Shown here: in pieces, positions 1-6,248 of the stretch
How positions within the stretch are numbered: the first letter of the stretch is position 1
Layout: each line of letters starts with the position of its first letter
Origin: an uncultured Candidatus Peregrinibacteria bacterium
GTDB taxonomy: Bacteria > Patescibacteriota > Gracilibacteria > Peribacterales > Peribacteraceae
Reading direction: 5' to 3'
DNA: 7,653 bases
NCBI GenBank assembly: GCA_903822115.1
Contig: CAIJNU010000009.1
Span: forward strand, 1 to 7,653
Made by a program: the position numbers and the translations under genes
The notes under the pieces: generated by a model
The model's database searches: none
The model's input: only the letters and a program-made list of their open reading frames with translations
What the model was told of the DNA's origin: nothing

Positions 1-2716
1 TGTGTTCGATGACGAGGACGGTGTTGCCCTTTTCCACGAGGCGCTGCAGCACTTCGAGGAGCCGCTGGATGTCGTCGAAGTGGAGACCGGTCGTGGGTTC
101 GTCGAGGATGTAGAAGGTCTTGCCCGTCGCGCGCTTCGTGAGTTCGGTTGCTAGCTTCACGCGCTGAGCTTCTCCGCCGGAGAGCGTCGTGGCGCTCTGG
201 CCGAGGTGAATGTATCCGAGTCCCACGTCTTCGAGCGTCTGCAGTTTGTTTTTAATCGACGGGATCGCGGAGAAGAATTGCAGCGACTCGGAGATCGTCA
301 TGTCGAGAACTTCCGCTATGTTCTTTCCCTTGTAGGTCACCTCGAGTGTCTCGCGGTTGTATCGCTTTCCGTGGCAGCGCTCGCACGTCACGAAGACGTC
401 GGGGAGGAAGTGCATCTCGATGCGCTTGAGTCCGTCGCCCTCGCACTCCTCGCACCGTCCGCCTTTGACATTGAAGCTGAAGCGTCCGGGCTTGTAGCCG
501 CGCAGTTTCGCTTCGGGCGTCGTGGCGAAGATGTCGCGGACGTCGGTGAAGACGCCGGTGTAGGTGGCGGGATTACTCCGCGGGGTGCGGCCGATGGGGG
601 ATTGGTCGATGACGATCGCCTTGTCGAGGTGTTCGAGTCCCTCGATGGATCCGACATCCTGCGGTTTCGTGTGCGCTTTGTTGAGGACGTGCTGGAGCTC
701 GGGTCCGAGGATGCCGTGGATCAGACTGGATTTGCCCGACCCTGATACGCCGGAGACGCCGATGAAGGTTCCCAGCGGGAACGATACGTCGATGTTCTGG
801 AGGTTGTGGTGATGCGCGCCGCGGATCGAGAGCAACTTCCCGCTCCCTTTGCGACGCTTCTTCGGGATGGCAATGGATTTCTTCCCGCTGAGGTACTGGC
901 CCGTGACGGATTGCGATTGCTTGATGATTTCCTCCGGCGTGCCCTGCGCCACGACCTCGCCTCCGTACTTGCCGGCTCCCGGGCCGATCTCCAGAAGGAA
1001 GTCGGCCGCCGCCATCGTCTCCTGATCGTGCTCCACGACGATCACGGTATTGCCGAGGTCGCGCAGTTGCACGAGGGTCGCGATGAGCTTCGCATTGTCG
1101 CGCTGGTGGAGTCCGATGGAGGGTTCGTCGAGGACATAGAGGACGCCCTGCAGCGCCGAGCCGATCTGCGTGGCGAGGCGGATGCGCTGTGCCTCTCCGC
1201 CGGAGAGCGTGTTCGCGGAGCGCGAGAGCGTGAGGTACTTGAGACCGACGTTCTCGAGGAAGGAAAGACGCGCGATGATTTCGGAGAGGACCTTCTTCAC
1301 AATGGCGTATTCGTATGCTGTGAGTGCGGCAGATCCCTTCGGAGTTGGAATAAGTGAAGTGAAGAACGTCTCCGCCTCTTCGATACTCATATTCGTTCCG
1401 TCCACGATGTTCTTGTCCCCGACGGTCACGCCAAGGATCTCCTTCTTCAATCTCTTCCCTTCGCACGAGGCGCAGGGAAGTTCTTGCATGTATTCCTCGA
1501 TCTGCATGCGTATGTAACTTGAGTCCGTTTCCTCGTGGCGACGCTGGAGGTTGGGGATCACGCCCTCGAATGTCGTCTGGTACGTCCCCCCGAATTTCAT
1601 CGAATGGTAGTCGACGGAGATCTGGTGCGGGTAGCCGTGGAGGATGGTTTTCTGCTGCACGGGTGTCAGTTTTTCCCATGGCGTGTCCATATCGATGGCT
1701 GCGGCTCGGCAGAGGGCTTCGAGAATCTGCGACATGAAGCTGTTGCGGCTCGCGGATGTCGCCCACGGGTGGATCGCGCCTTCGGCGAGTGAGAGGCGGG
1801 GATTGGGAATGACCGAAGCTTCGTCGACCTGCAGAATGGAGCCGAGCCCGTGGCATTGCTCGCAGGCGCCGTGGGGCGAATTGAAGGAGAAGCTGCGCGG
1901 TTCGATCTCGGGGATGTCGGCTTCCGGATGATCGGGGCAGACAAACGCTTCCGAGAAACGAGTCTCTTCGTTGCTGTCGGTATCGAGAACGATGAGCGAC
2001 CCCTCTCCTTTCTTGAGACAGAGCTCGACGGAGTCGGCGAGGCGCGTGCGATTCGGATTCACCGCCCCTTCCCTGGATTCGAGATCACGCACGATCAAAC
2101 GGTCCACGACGATCTGGATCGTGTGTGCCTTCTTGGGATCGAGCTGAATATCCTCATCGACCGTCACGGTCTGTCCGTCGATGCGCATGCGGACGAACCC
2201 CTCGCGGCGAATGGCGTCCACGATGCGCACGTGTTCTCCCTTGCGCCCTTCGATGATCGGGGCGAGGAGGAAAATTTTCTTGCCCTCCGGCATCGATGCG
2301 ATCGTCTCCACAATTTGGCTCGTGGATTGCTTGCTTAGCATCTTCCCGCAGGTCGCGCAGTGCACTTTGCCCACCTTCGCCCAGAGCAGTCGCATGTAGT
2401 CGTAGATTTCCGTAACGGTACCGACGGTGGAGCGGGGATTGCGCGGTGCGGTCTTCTGGTCGATCGAAATCGCGGGGCTGAGTCCTTCTATGGATTCCAC
2501 TTCCGGCTTCTCCATCTGCGCGATGAACTGGCGCGCGTACGCCGAGAGGCTCTCGACGTAGCGTCTCTGTCCCTCCGCGAAGATCGTGTCGAATGCGAGC
2601 GAGGATTTCCCGCTACCCGAGAGTCCCGTGATGACGGTGAGCTTGTTGCGGGGAATCGACACGTCGATGTTCTTCAGATTGTGCATCCGCGCCCCTTTGA
2701 TGATGATTCTGTCCAT
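1..2716 (-). CDS. uvrA: UvrABC excinuclease subunit A (3' end cut by window edge)
   Basis: UvrA is the cytoplasmic dimeric ATPase that finds bulky DNA lesions and loads UvrB in nucleotide excision repair. I read 905 codons without a stop, and the frame runs off the left edge just after LVIEH, so about 35 residues of the usual ~940 are missing. Both ABC modules are complete in their key motifs. The first has Walker A GLSGSGKSS (31-39, K37), signature LSGGEAQR (from ~504) and Walker B LYVLDEP (D530, E531). The second has Walker A GVSGSGKSS (656-664, K662), signature LSGGEAQR (S846) and Walker B FYILDEP (D872, E873). Zinc sites are C120/C123 near the N-terminus, C260-x2-H263 with C285-x2-C288, and C755/C758/C778/C781, the finger that contacts DNA. 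The ATG at 2716 gives the family start MDRIIIKGARMHNLKNI. No Shine-Dalgarno precedes it; the upstream bases are CCACCTTTTCTCTCC. I saw no SOS/LexA box. Identification is certain. Confidence 0.98.
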   Translation of the reverse strand, partial: MDRIIIKGARMHNLKNIDVSIPRNKLTVITGLSGSGKSSLAFDTIFAEGQRRYVESLSAYARQFIAQMEKPEVESIEGLSPAISIDQKTAPRNPRSTVGTVTEIYDYMRLLWAKVGKVHCATCGKMLSKQSTSQIVETIASMPEGKKIFLLAPIIEGRKGEHVRIVDAIRREGFVRMRIDGQTVTVDEDIQLDPKKAHTIQIVVDRLIVRDLESREGAVNPNRTRLADSVELCLKKGEGSLIVLDTDSNEETRFSEAFVCPDHPEADIPEIEPRSFSFNSPHGACEQCHGLGSILQVDEASVIPNPRLSLAEGAIHPWATSASRNSFMSQILEALCRAAAIDMDTPWEKLTPVQQKTILHGYPHQISVDYHSMKFGGTYQTTFEGVIPNLQRRHEETDSSYIRMQIEEYMQELPCASCEGKRLKKEILGVTVGDKNIVDGTNMSIEEAETFFTSLIPTPKGSAALTAYEYAIVKKVLSEIIARLSFLENVGLKYLTLSRSANTLSGGEAQRIRLATQIGSALQGVLYVLDEPSIGLHQRDNAKLIATLVQLRDLGNTVIVVEHDQETMAAADFLLEIGPGAGKYGGEVVAQGTPEEIIKQSQSVTGQYLSGKKSIAIPKKRRKGSGKLLSIRGAHHHNLQNIDVSFPLGTFIGVSGVSGSGKSSLIHGILGPELQHVLNKAHTKPQDVGSIEGLEHLDKAIVIDQSPIGRTPRSNPATYTGVFTDVRDIFATTPEAKLRGYKPGRFSFNVKGGRCEECEGDGLKRIEMHFLPDVFVTCERCHGKRYNRETLEVTYKGKNIAEVLDMTISESLQFFSAIPSIKNKLQTLEDVGLGYIHLGQSATTLSGGEAQRVKLATELTKRATGKTFYILDEPTTGLHFDDIQRLLEVLQRLVEKGNTVLVIEH

Positions 2717-2751
2717 GGAGAGAAAAGGTGGAACAACACAAACACGCCCTG

Positions 2752-2774
2752 CGCGCTGCGCGGGGCTGAGCCCC
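2752..2774. repeat. Two adjacent GC-rich inverted repeats in the uvrA leader
   Basis: CGCGCTGCGCG (2752-2762) and GGGGCTGAGCCCC (2762-2774) are back-to-back inverted repeats. The second has a 5-bp all-GC stem and a 3-base loop. No T-run follows on either strand, so a classical terminator is not supported. They lie in the presumed 5' leader of uvrA and may fold in its mRNA, or they may be chance GC-rich sequence. Confidence 0.3.
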
Positions 2775-2775
2775 A

Positions 2776-2804
2776 AGCTTATCACAAATTCTTGGCTCTG
2801 TCTA
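2776..2804 (-). promoter_or_regulatory. Weak candidate uvrA promoter
   Basis: On the minus strand, TAGACA (2799-2804, 5 of 6 to the -35 consensus) is followed after 17 bases by TAAGCT (2776-2781, 3 of 6 to the -10 consensus). This would start the transcript near 2769, about 53 bases before the uvrA ATG. The -10 match is poor, so the call is tentative. Confidence 0.25.
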
Positions 2805-2851
2805 GGGTTCAGGAGGAAGGATTGGGAAATGGAAGGGGTGTGATTTCAAGA

Positions 2852-2880
2852 TTGACCCAATAAAAACATGAGAATAGTTT
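2852..2880 (+). promoter_or_regulatory. Weak candidate promoter for the split small gene
   Basis: TTGACC (2852-2857, 5 of 6) is followed after 17 bases by TAGTTT (2875-2880, 3 of 6); an AATAGT hexamer (2873-2878) at 15-base spacing is an alternative -10. Either would give a leader of roughly 18-20 bases before the ATG at 2905, similar to the leaders inferred for the genes at 3255 and 4814. The -10 is poor. Confidence 0.25.
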
Positions 2881-2904
2881 GTTTGTACTTCCTCCCAAGC
2901 ATCT

Positions 2905-3172
2905 ATGGGTACTACTGCTTCTCACGGTACTACTCTGGATCGATATTTTCAGAAGGCATTTCCTGAAAAGCCAACGACGACCCCTTCCACACGAATTGGC
3001 AGGGGAATCGCATCTACGGCGAAGTGGTTGAGGGGGGGTTTTTCAGTCTGAACCCAAACCCGATGCCGCAGTTGCATCTGAGAGTGATGATGAGGTTAAT
3101 GCTCAGATGCGGGTAAAAATGGAAGCTTTTCAACATGAGCAGATGGAAGGTTCTGTTGGCGGTTTTTTGTAG
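2905..3172 (+). pseudogene. Small unknown protein gene, split by a single-base frameshift
   Basis: I do not recognise this gene. An ATG at 2905 opens a frame beginning MGTTASHGTTLDRYFQKAF, which runs 48 codons to a TGA at 3049-3051. The reading frame one base further on then continues from about 3044 to a TAG at 3170-3172. It encodes an acidic, Gln/Met-containing tail that starts QSEPKPDAAVASESDDEV and ends EGSVGGFL. The two halves join if one base is dropped from the G7T5 run at 3032-3043, giving about 88 residues: a Thr-rich, basic N-terminal half and an acidic C-terminal half. There is no signal peptide, membrane segment or Cys motif. The bases upstream of the ATG (TCCTCCCAAGCATCT) resemble those of the neighbouring genes. 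The break may be a sequencing error, a real inactivation, or a programmed or phase-variable shift. It could also be a chance pair of frames. Confidence 0.4.
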
Positions 3173-3202
3173 TAAGACGAAATTCAGGTAAGAAAATGGT
3201 AA

Positions 3203-3230
3203 TTGACATAAACCTAAAACAATCTAAAGT
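3203..3230 (+). promoter_or_regulatory. Sigma-70-type promoter of the DksA/TraR-like gene
   Basis: A perfect -35 hexamer TTGACA (3203-3208) is followed after 16 bases by TAAAGT (3225-3230, 4 of 6 to the -10 consensus) in AT-rich sequence. Transcription would begin near 3237, leaving a leader of about 18 bases before the ATG at 3255. That leader carries TTCTCC and no Shine-Dalgarno. Confidence 0.5.
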
Positions 3231-3254
3231 GTCACTACTATTCTCCTTAGTACT

Positions 3255-3554
3255 ATGAGTCAGGAAGAGTCTGTAAGGCTTGCCCCAGTGCGTGGGGCAT
3301 GCGGAATGGATGCGTCTGAGGGTGTGACTGAGATTGGTATCACGTTGGCTTTGCTTCAGAATCGTGCGACAGCGGTGCGCATAGAACATCTTCGTCAAGA
3401 TTATCGTCAGGGTATTTGTTCGCTTTGCGAAGGACCGATCGAAGAGAAGAGAGTGGAGGCAGGGTGCGTCACGTGTTTCAACTGCCAAGCAACAAAGGTT
3501 GATCCTCCCCGAGGAGGACAACGACCTCGCAACTTGAAAAAGTTTTGGATATGA
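3255..3554 (+). CDS. Short DksA/TraR-type C4 zinc-finger protein
   Basis: This 99-residue protein carries the zinc-finger signature of the DksA/TraR family around residues 53-78: GICSLC, then PIEEKRVEAG, then CFNCQ. The four ligands are C55, C58, C74 and C77, and the family's Pro-Ile and Arg positions are kept. Family members bind the RNA polymerase secondary channel and change promoter response, often with ppGpp. This protein is shorter than the ~150-residue DksA. Its N-terminal 50 residues allow at most one helix (about 28-52) rather than the long coiled coil with its acidic tip, so DksA activity is not assured; TraR-like or small phage-type relatives are closer in size. The basic C-terminal tail (PPRGGQRPRNLKKFW) is unusual. 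The ATG at 3255 is favoured by the promoter just upstream; M18 (3306) is an alternative start. The gene is followed after 63 bases by ribE. Confidence 0.75.
   Translation: MSQEESVRLAPVRGACGMDASEGVTEIGITLALLQNRATAVRIEHLRQDYRQGICSLCEGPIEEKRVEAGCVTCFNCQATKVDPPRGGQRPRNLKKFWI
3278..3302 (+). repeat. Strong hairpin near the start of the DksA/TraR-like gene
   Basis: TGCCCCA (3281-3287), loop GTGCG, TGGGGCA (3293-3299) form a perfect 7-bp stem. After one T-T mismatch, two more GC pairs extend it to 3278-3302. It covers codons 9-16, just after the start, where it could affect translation of this gene or mark a leader if translation begins at M18. Confidence 0.45.
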
Positions 3555-3568
3555 AGCGAAGCGCTTCA
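3552..3568 (+). repeat. Perfect hairpin at the stop of the DksA/TraR-like gene
   Basis: TGAAGCG, loop AAG, CGCTTCA form a perfect 7-bp stem that includes the TGA stop codon. No T-run follows (next bases GACTGGATAG), so it is not a typical intrinsic terminator. It may protect the upstream mRNA end or form part of the ribE leader. Confidence 0.35.
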
Positions 3569-3591
3569 GACTGGATAGAGAGTTATTTGTC

Positions 3592-3611
3592 CGTGAAGAT
3601 CACTTCTCACG
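3592..3611 (+). promoter_or_regulatory. Imperfect hairpin just before ribE
   Basis: CGTGAAG (3592-3598) and CTTCTCACG (3603-3611) pair with one bulged C, ending seven bases before the ribE ATG at 3618. It could shield the start region. It is far too small to be an FMN riboswitch, and the 63-base gap holds no room for one. Confidence 0.25.
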
Positions 3612-3617
3612 TGTATC

Positions 3618-4217
3618 ATGCACATCGTGTTCACGGGAATTATCGAATCAATGGCGAAGGTGAGATCTCCGGAGGAGGGGAGACTGACTCTGGAGAGGCC
3701 GAAGAGCTTCACTGATGTTCGCATCGGGTCCAGTGTTGCGGTTGCGGGAACGTGCCTCACGATCGTCGCGCTCGATGATGCGACGATGACGTTTGAAGTC
3801 GTGACCGAGACGCTTCGCAAGACGACACTTGGGAGCGTGAATGCGGGAAGTATTGTGAATCTCGAGCGGGCGATGCCGGCCAACGGAAGGTTTGAGGGAC
3901 ACATCCTCCAGGGGCATGTGGAAGGAATCGCCGAAGTAGTTTCCATTTGCGACGAGAAGATGGGGAAGATGATTACAATCGTCCTGCCGGAGGATCTCGT
4001 TACTTTCGTCGTTTCCAAAGGTTCGATTGCGCTCGACGGAGTGTCGCTTACGGTTGCGAAGATCGAGGATCAGCACTGCTCCGTCGCCGTCATTCCCCAC
4101 ACCCTTGTGCACACGACACTCGGGACGCTTCGGGAGGGGGGAGAAGTAAACGTGGAAACCGACGTGATCGGAAGATACTGCGCGTCCCTGATACGCACTT
4201 CCCATTCCTCCCTATGA
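3618..4217 (+). CDS. ribE: Riboflavin synthase (alpha chain)
   Basis: This cytoplasmic enzyme dismutates two 6,7-dimethyl-8-ribityllumazine molecules into riboflavin and the ribityl-aminouracil. The 199 residues show the family's two homologous lumazine-binding barrels. Barrel 1 has FTGIIE (5-10), GSSVAVAGTCLTI (37-49), TETLRKTTLG (63-72) and VNLERAM (80-86). Barrel 2 has GHILQGHVEG (94-103), KGSIALDGVSLTV (134-146), PHTLVHTTLG (160-169) and ETDVIGRY (180-187). Positions matching known active-site residues are present: C46, H100, K134, D140 and S143. Most homologues start MFTGIIE, which would correspond to the GTG at 3627. The ATG at 3618 adds MHI, and neither start has a Shine-Dalgarno. The stop overlaps the ribH start (ATGA, 4214-4217), so the two are almost certainly co-transcribed and translationally coupled. 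Some genomes name this gene ribC. Confidence 0.96.
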   Translation: MHIVFTGIIESMAKVRSPEEGRLTLERPKSFTDVRIGSSVAVAGTCLTIVALDDATMTFEVVTETLRKTTLGSVNAGSIVNLERAMPANGRFEGHILQGHVEGIAEVVSICDEKMGKMITIVLPEDLVTFVVSKGSIALDGVSLTVAKIEDQHCSVAVIPHTLVHTTLGTLREGGEVNVETDVIGRYCASLIRTSHSSL

Positions 4218-4681
4218 AAGAGCATCATCCCACGATCGAAATGGCCTCCCCGGTAGATCCGTCCTGGCGGATCGGCATCATCCACTCCTCCTTCTATAAG
4301 GAGGGAGTGAGTCATCTCGTGAAGGGCGCCCAGGAAATGCTGGAGCATGCGGGAATTCACTCAAAGAACATCCGCCACTACGAAGTGTTCGGCGCGTTTG
4401 AGATTCCGTTGATCGGCGCTGAGCTCGCGGCTCGCAAGGACATTGATGCGCTCATCGCGCTCGGTATTGTCGTTCAAGGGGAGACATCCCATGCGCAGCT
4501 TGTGACGCAGAGCTCCGCTCAAGCCATCATGGACGTGCAGGTGAAGTACCAGATTCCCTTCGCCTTCGAGATTCTCGCAGTGGACACTCTCGATCTTGCG
4601 CTGCGTCGGCTCGATCGTGGGGCGGAAGCCGCACGGGCGGTTCTGCATTCCCTGGCACTCCTCAAGCGTATACGTTCTTAA
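4214..4681 (+). CDS. ribH: 6,7-dimethyl-8-ribityllumazine synthase
   Basis: RibH condenses 5-amino-6-ribitylamino-uracil with 3,4-dihydroxybutanone 4-phosphate to give the lumazine that RibE uses. Family members assemble as pentamers or 60-mer shells. The 155 residues fit the usual ~155. Visible motifs are RIGIIHSSFYKEG (19-31, substrate-binding F27), VFGAFEIPL (58-66), ALGIVVQGETSH (82-93, catalytic H93), IPFAFEILAVDT (114-125) and DRGAEAA (134-140, R135 at the phosphate-contact position). Q88 stands where many relatives have Arg (VIRGxTxH). The N-terminus has about 15 extra residues before the first strand. The ATG at 4214 overlaps the ribE TGA; an in-frame opening continues upstream to 3947, but it lies inside ribE and lacks family similarity. 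No Shine-Dalgarno is present (CTTCCCATTCCTCCCT precedes the ATG), which fits coupling to ribE translation. Confidence 0.95.
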   Translation: MKEHHPTIEMASPVDPSWRIGIIHSSFYKEGVSHLVKGAQEMLEHAGIHSKNIRHYEVFGAFEIPLIGAELAARKDIDALIALGIVVQGETSHAQLVTQSSAQAIMDVQVKYQIPFAFEILAVDTLDLALRRLDRGAEAARAVLHSLALLKRIRS

Positions 4682-4813
4682 TCCCGAGAGACTCTCACTG
4701 TTGGCGAGTATTTCAAGAAGACCAAAATTTCTCTTCTGCAAGATGTGTTTCAAACGAATTATTGAACAAACTTCGTGTTCAAGATAGACTTCCCGCACTT
4801 TCTCCCCGCTCGT
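4682..4813. other. Intergenic gap between ribH and the surface protein gene
   Basis: This 132-base gap holds no gene I can support. A weak repeat AGAAGA/TCTTCT (4716-4737, 10-base loop) lacks a T-run and is not a convincing terminator for ribEH. The right half contains the inverted repeat and promoter described separately. A GTG at 4775 is in frame with the surface protein but lies within these control sequences. Confidence 0.5.
4762..4790 (+). promoter_or_regulatory. Candidate promoter of the surface protein, overlapped by a perfect inverted repeat
   Basis: TTGAAC (4762-4767, 4 of 6) and TAGACT (4785-4790, 4 of 6) are 17 bases apart, predicting a start near 4797 and a leader of about 17 bases before the ATG at 4814. 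The perfect inverted repeat TTGAACA-N7-TGTTCAA (4762-4782) covers the -35 and most of the spacer. This is the position and form of an operator for a dimeric repressor; it could equally be an RNA hairpin. Confidence 0.4.
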
Positions 4814-6184
4814 ATGCGCCCACGCCTCCTCGCACTCGTTCCCGCCTTCGTACTCATCGGCATGATGTCCGCGCAAGCGGCGTCGATATTCTCCGATGTG
4901 AAAGACGCGACGCCTTTCAAGATGGAGATCGAGGGGCTCGCCGCGAGTGGCGTGATCACAGGGAATCCCGACGGGACGTTTCGTCCGCTGGATCCCGTGA
5001 ATCGTGCGGCGATGCTGAAGATGCTCTTCAAAGCGGCGGGTCGCACTCCCGATGAGGCTCAGAAAGGCTGCTTCCCGGATGTCGGGAGCGGAAGTTGGTA
5101 CGAGTCATTTGTATGTGATGCTGTGATGCACGGTTACGTGCAGGGGTACATCGCGGATAATTCCTTTCGTCCCGCGCATCCCGTGACGCGCGCGGAAGCG
5201 CTCAAGATGACGCTTACGGTGCTTCATCTTCCGGTGCCCGACGACTGGAATGCGGGTGTAACGGCACTCGGATTGAACGATGTCTCTCCCTCTCAGTGGT
5301 TTGCGCGCTACGTTCTCGCGGGCTACCAGAATCACATTCTTCCGGTTACCGGGCAGAGCACTACGTCCTTCTCTCCGTCCGATCCGCTCTCGCGCGGTGA
5401 AGCGGCTGCCTACATCTGGAATGCGCTCCACGGATCCGCTTTCTCTTCGAGCACTTCCTCCAGCAGCGATACTTCCTCTTCGCAGTCGTCGGACAGTTCT
5501 CTCTCCGCTTCGTCCATGAGCAGTTCCTCTCTGACGGGCAGTTCATCGTCAGCGTACGTGCTCCAAGTGAATTTCCCCTTCACGGACAATCGTAATTTTC
5601 CCGGGAGTGATACGGCATCGTATCGTTTCACGATCACGACGCCCGTTGTCACCGACATCTCGGCCGTACTGCAGTCCGGACAAGCGGGCGGCATCCGCTG
5701 CATACTCTACAAGCTGGATGCCAATGGTATGTCGACCGAGTACTACCTCGGATTCCAGGAGAATTCCTCATGTCTGCTGCGCGTAGCCATGAGCGCCGGC
5801 GATTACCAGTTGCAGCTGCAGCCGACCGTTGCGGATGTCAGTTACACGGTCACGGCTCAGGCGGGGAAGGGAGACGGCAATGACGGCTTCTCGCAAGCGG
5901 TTCATCTCTCGCGAGGAAAGGTTTCCGTCGGTGCGCTCGACTCCAACGATCTCAGCGACTGGTACGTCTTCACGGTTCCCACTCAGACGCAACTGACCGT
6001 GACTCTCGTGAGTACGCAGAATCCGAACTGCCGCATCTATCCGTCAGCCGATGTGAATATGGCGAGCTTCTCGGGACCGGTATGCAATACGTCGTATCTC
6101 TATCAGCCAGGAACGTACTACGTCGGGGTGGGGCATGCTGCGCCAAGGGCAGAGCGCGAGACGTACTCCATTTCGGTGCGCTGA
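4814..6184 (+). CDS. Secreted surface protein: three SLH domains, Ser-rich linker, two PPC-like domains
   Basis: A signal peptide (1-22: MRPR, hydrophobic LLALVPAFVLIGMM, then SAQA before the likely cut) leads into three S-layer-homology domains at about 26-74, 87-138 and 155-205. Each carries the F.DV start, a central hydrophobic strand with Gly, and an F.P..P..R.E/A helix, for example GNPDGTFRPLDPVNRAAML. SLH triplets bind cell-wall-linked polymer and anchor proteins at the surface. A linker (208-246) follows, with 26 Ser in 39 residues. Residues ~247-350 and ~365-456 are two similar beta domains resembling bacterial pre-peptidase C-terminal (PPC) modules: SDWYVFTVPTQTQLTV and PGTYYVGV are typical. 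Each has a Cys pair (C296/C320 and C406/C424), and C86/C101 sit in SLH2. There is no catalytic domain, so it looks structural or adhesive. The ATG at 4814 is chosen because it begins the signal peptide directly; GTG 4775 would add 13 residues. The length is 456 aa. Confidence 0.85.
   Translation: MRPRLLALVPAFVLIGMMSAQAASIFSDVKDATPFKMEIEGLAASGVITGNPDGTFRPLDPVNRAAMLKMLFKAAGRTPDEAQKGCFPDVGSGSWYESFVCDAVMHGYVQGYIADNSFRPAHPVTRAEALKMTLTVLHLPVPDDWNAGVTALGLNDVSPSQWFARYVLAGYQNHILPVTGQSTTSFSPSDPLSRGEAAAYIWNALHGSAFSSSTSSSSDTSSSQSSDSSLSASSMSSSSLTGSSSSAYVLQVNFPFTDNRNFPGSDTASYRFTITTPVVTDISAVLQSGQAGGIRCILYKLDANGMSTEYYLGFQENSSCLLRVAMSAGDYQLQLQPTVADVSYTVTAQAGKGDGNDGFSQAVHLSRGKVSVGALDSNDLSDWYVFTVPTQTQLTVTLVSTQNPNCRIYPSADVNMASFSGPVCNTSYLYQPGTYYVGVGHAAPRAERETYSISVR
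5435..5551 (+). repeat. Ser-rich low-complexity linker-coding segment
   Basis: Codons 208-246 of the surface protein are degenerate runs of Ser codons (AGC, AGT, TCC, TCT, TCG) broken by Thr, Asp, Gln, Leu, Ala and Met. The mixed synonymous codons argue against recent slippage expansion and for selection on the protein sequence. The linker separates the wall-anchoring SLH part from the exposed beta domains and could carry O-linked sugars. Confidence 0.7.
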
Positions 6185-6233
6185 TTGCGGATATTTCGAC
6201 GCTCACACGCTTCCGTTTGGCACGGGAAATCGC

Positions 6234-6239
6234 TATACT
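6234..6239 (+). promoter_or_regulatory. TATACT -10-like element directly before ribBA
   Basis: TATACT (5 of 6 to the -10 consensus) ends nine bases before the ribBA GTG. There is no matching -35 at 16-18 bases; TTGGCA at 6217-6222 is only 11 bases away. If used, transcription would start about 2-4 bases before the start codon, giving an almost leaderless mRNA. Confidence 0.35.
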
Positions 6240-6248
6240 GCGCGCTCC

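Noticed and set aside
206..1357. Plus-strand open frames of 179 and 183 codons
   Set aside because: They run antisense to the C-terminal half of uvrA and their products mirror its codons, with no family features.
573..1856. A 427-codon minus-strand open frame
   Set aside because: It lies wholly inside uvrA in another frame of the same strand, and its product is a featureless Arg/Pro/His-rich string typical of a GC-rich shadow frame.
3096..3521. A 141-codon minus-strand open frame
   Set aside because: It is antisense to the DksA/TraR-like zinc-finger gene, which has a clear family signature and promoter on the plus strand.
3555..3617. FMN riboswitch before ribE
   Set aside because: The gap is only 63 bases, and I see none of the conserved RFN-element sequence; the leader only holds two small hairpins.
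3947..4213. An 89-codon in-frame upstream extension of ribH
   Set aside because: It lies within ribE in another frame and is Arg/Asp/His-rich without lumazine-synthase similarity. The ATGA overlap at 4214 is the natural start.
4716..4737. AGAAGA/TCTTCT repeat as a terminator for ribEH
   Set aside because: The stem is only six AT-leaning pairs with a 10-base loop and no T-run after it.
4762..4782. LexA/SOS box
   Set aside because: The arms are 7 bases apart and extend to TTGAACA; the GAAC...GTTC cores are separated by 9 bases rather than 4, and the downstream gene is a surface protein, not a repair gene.
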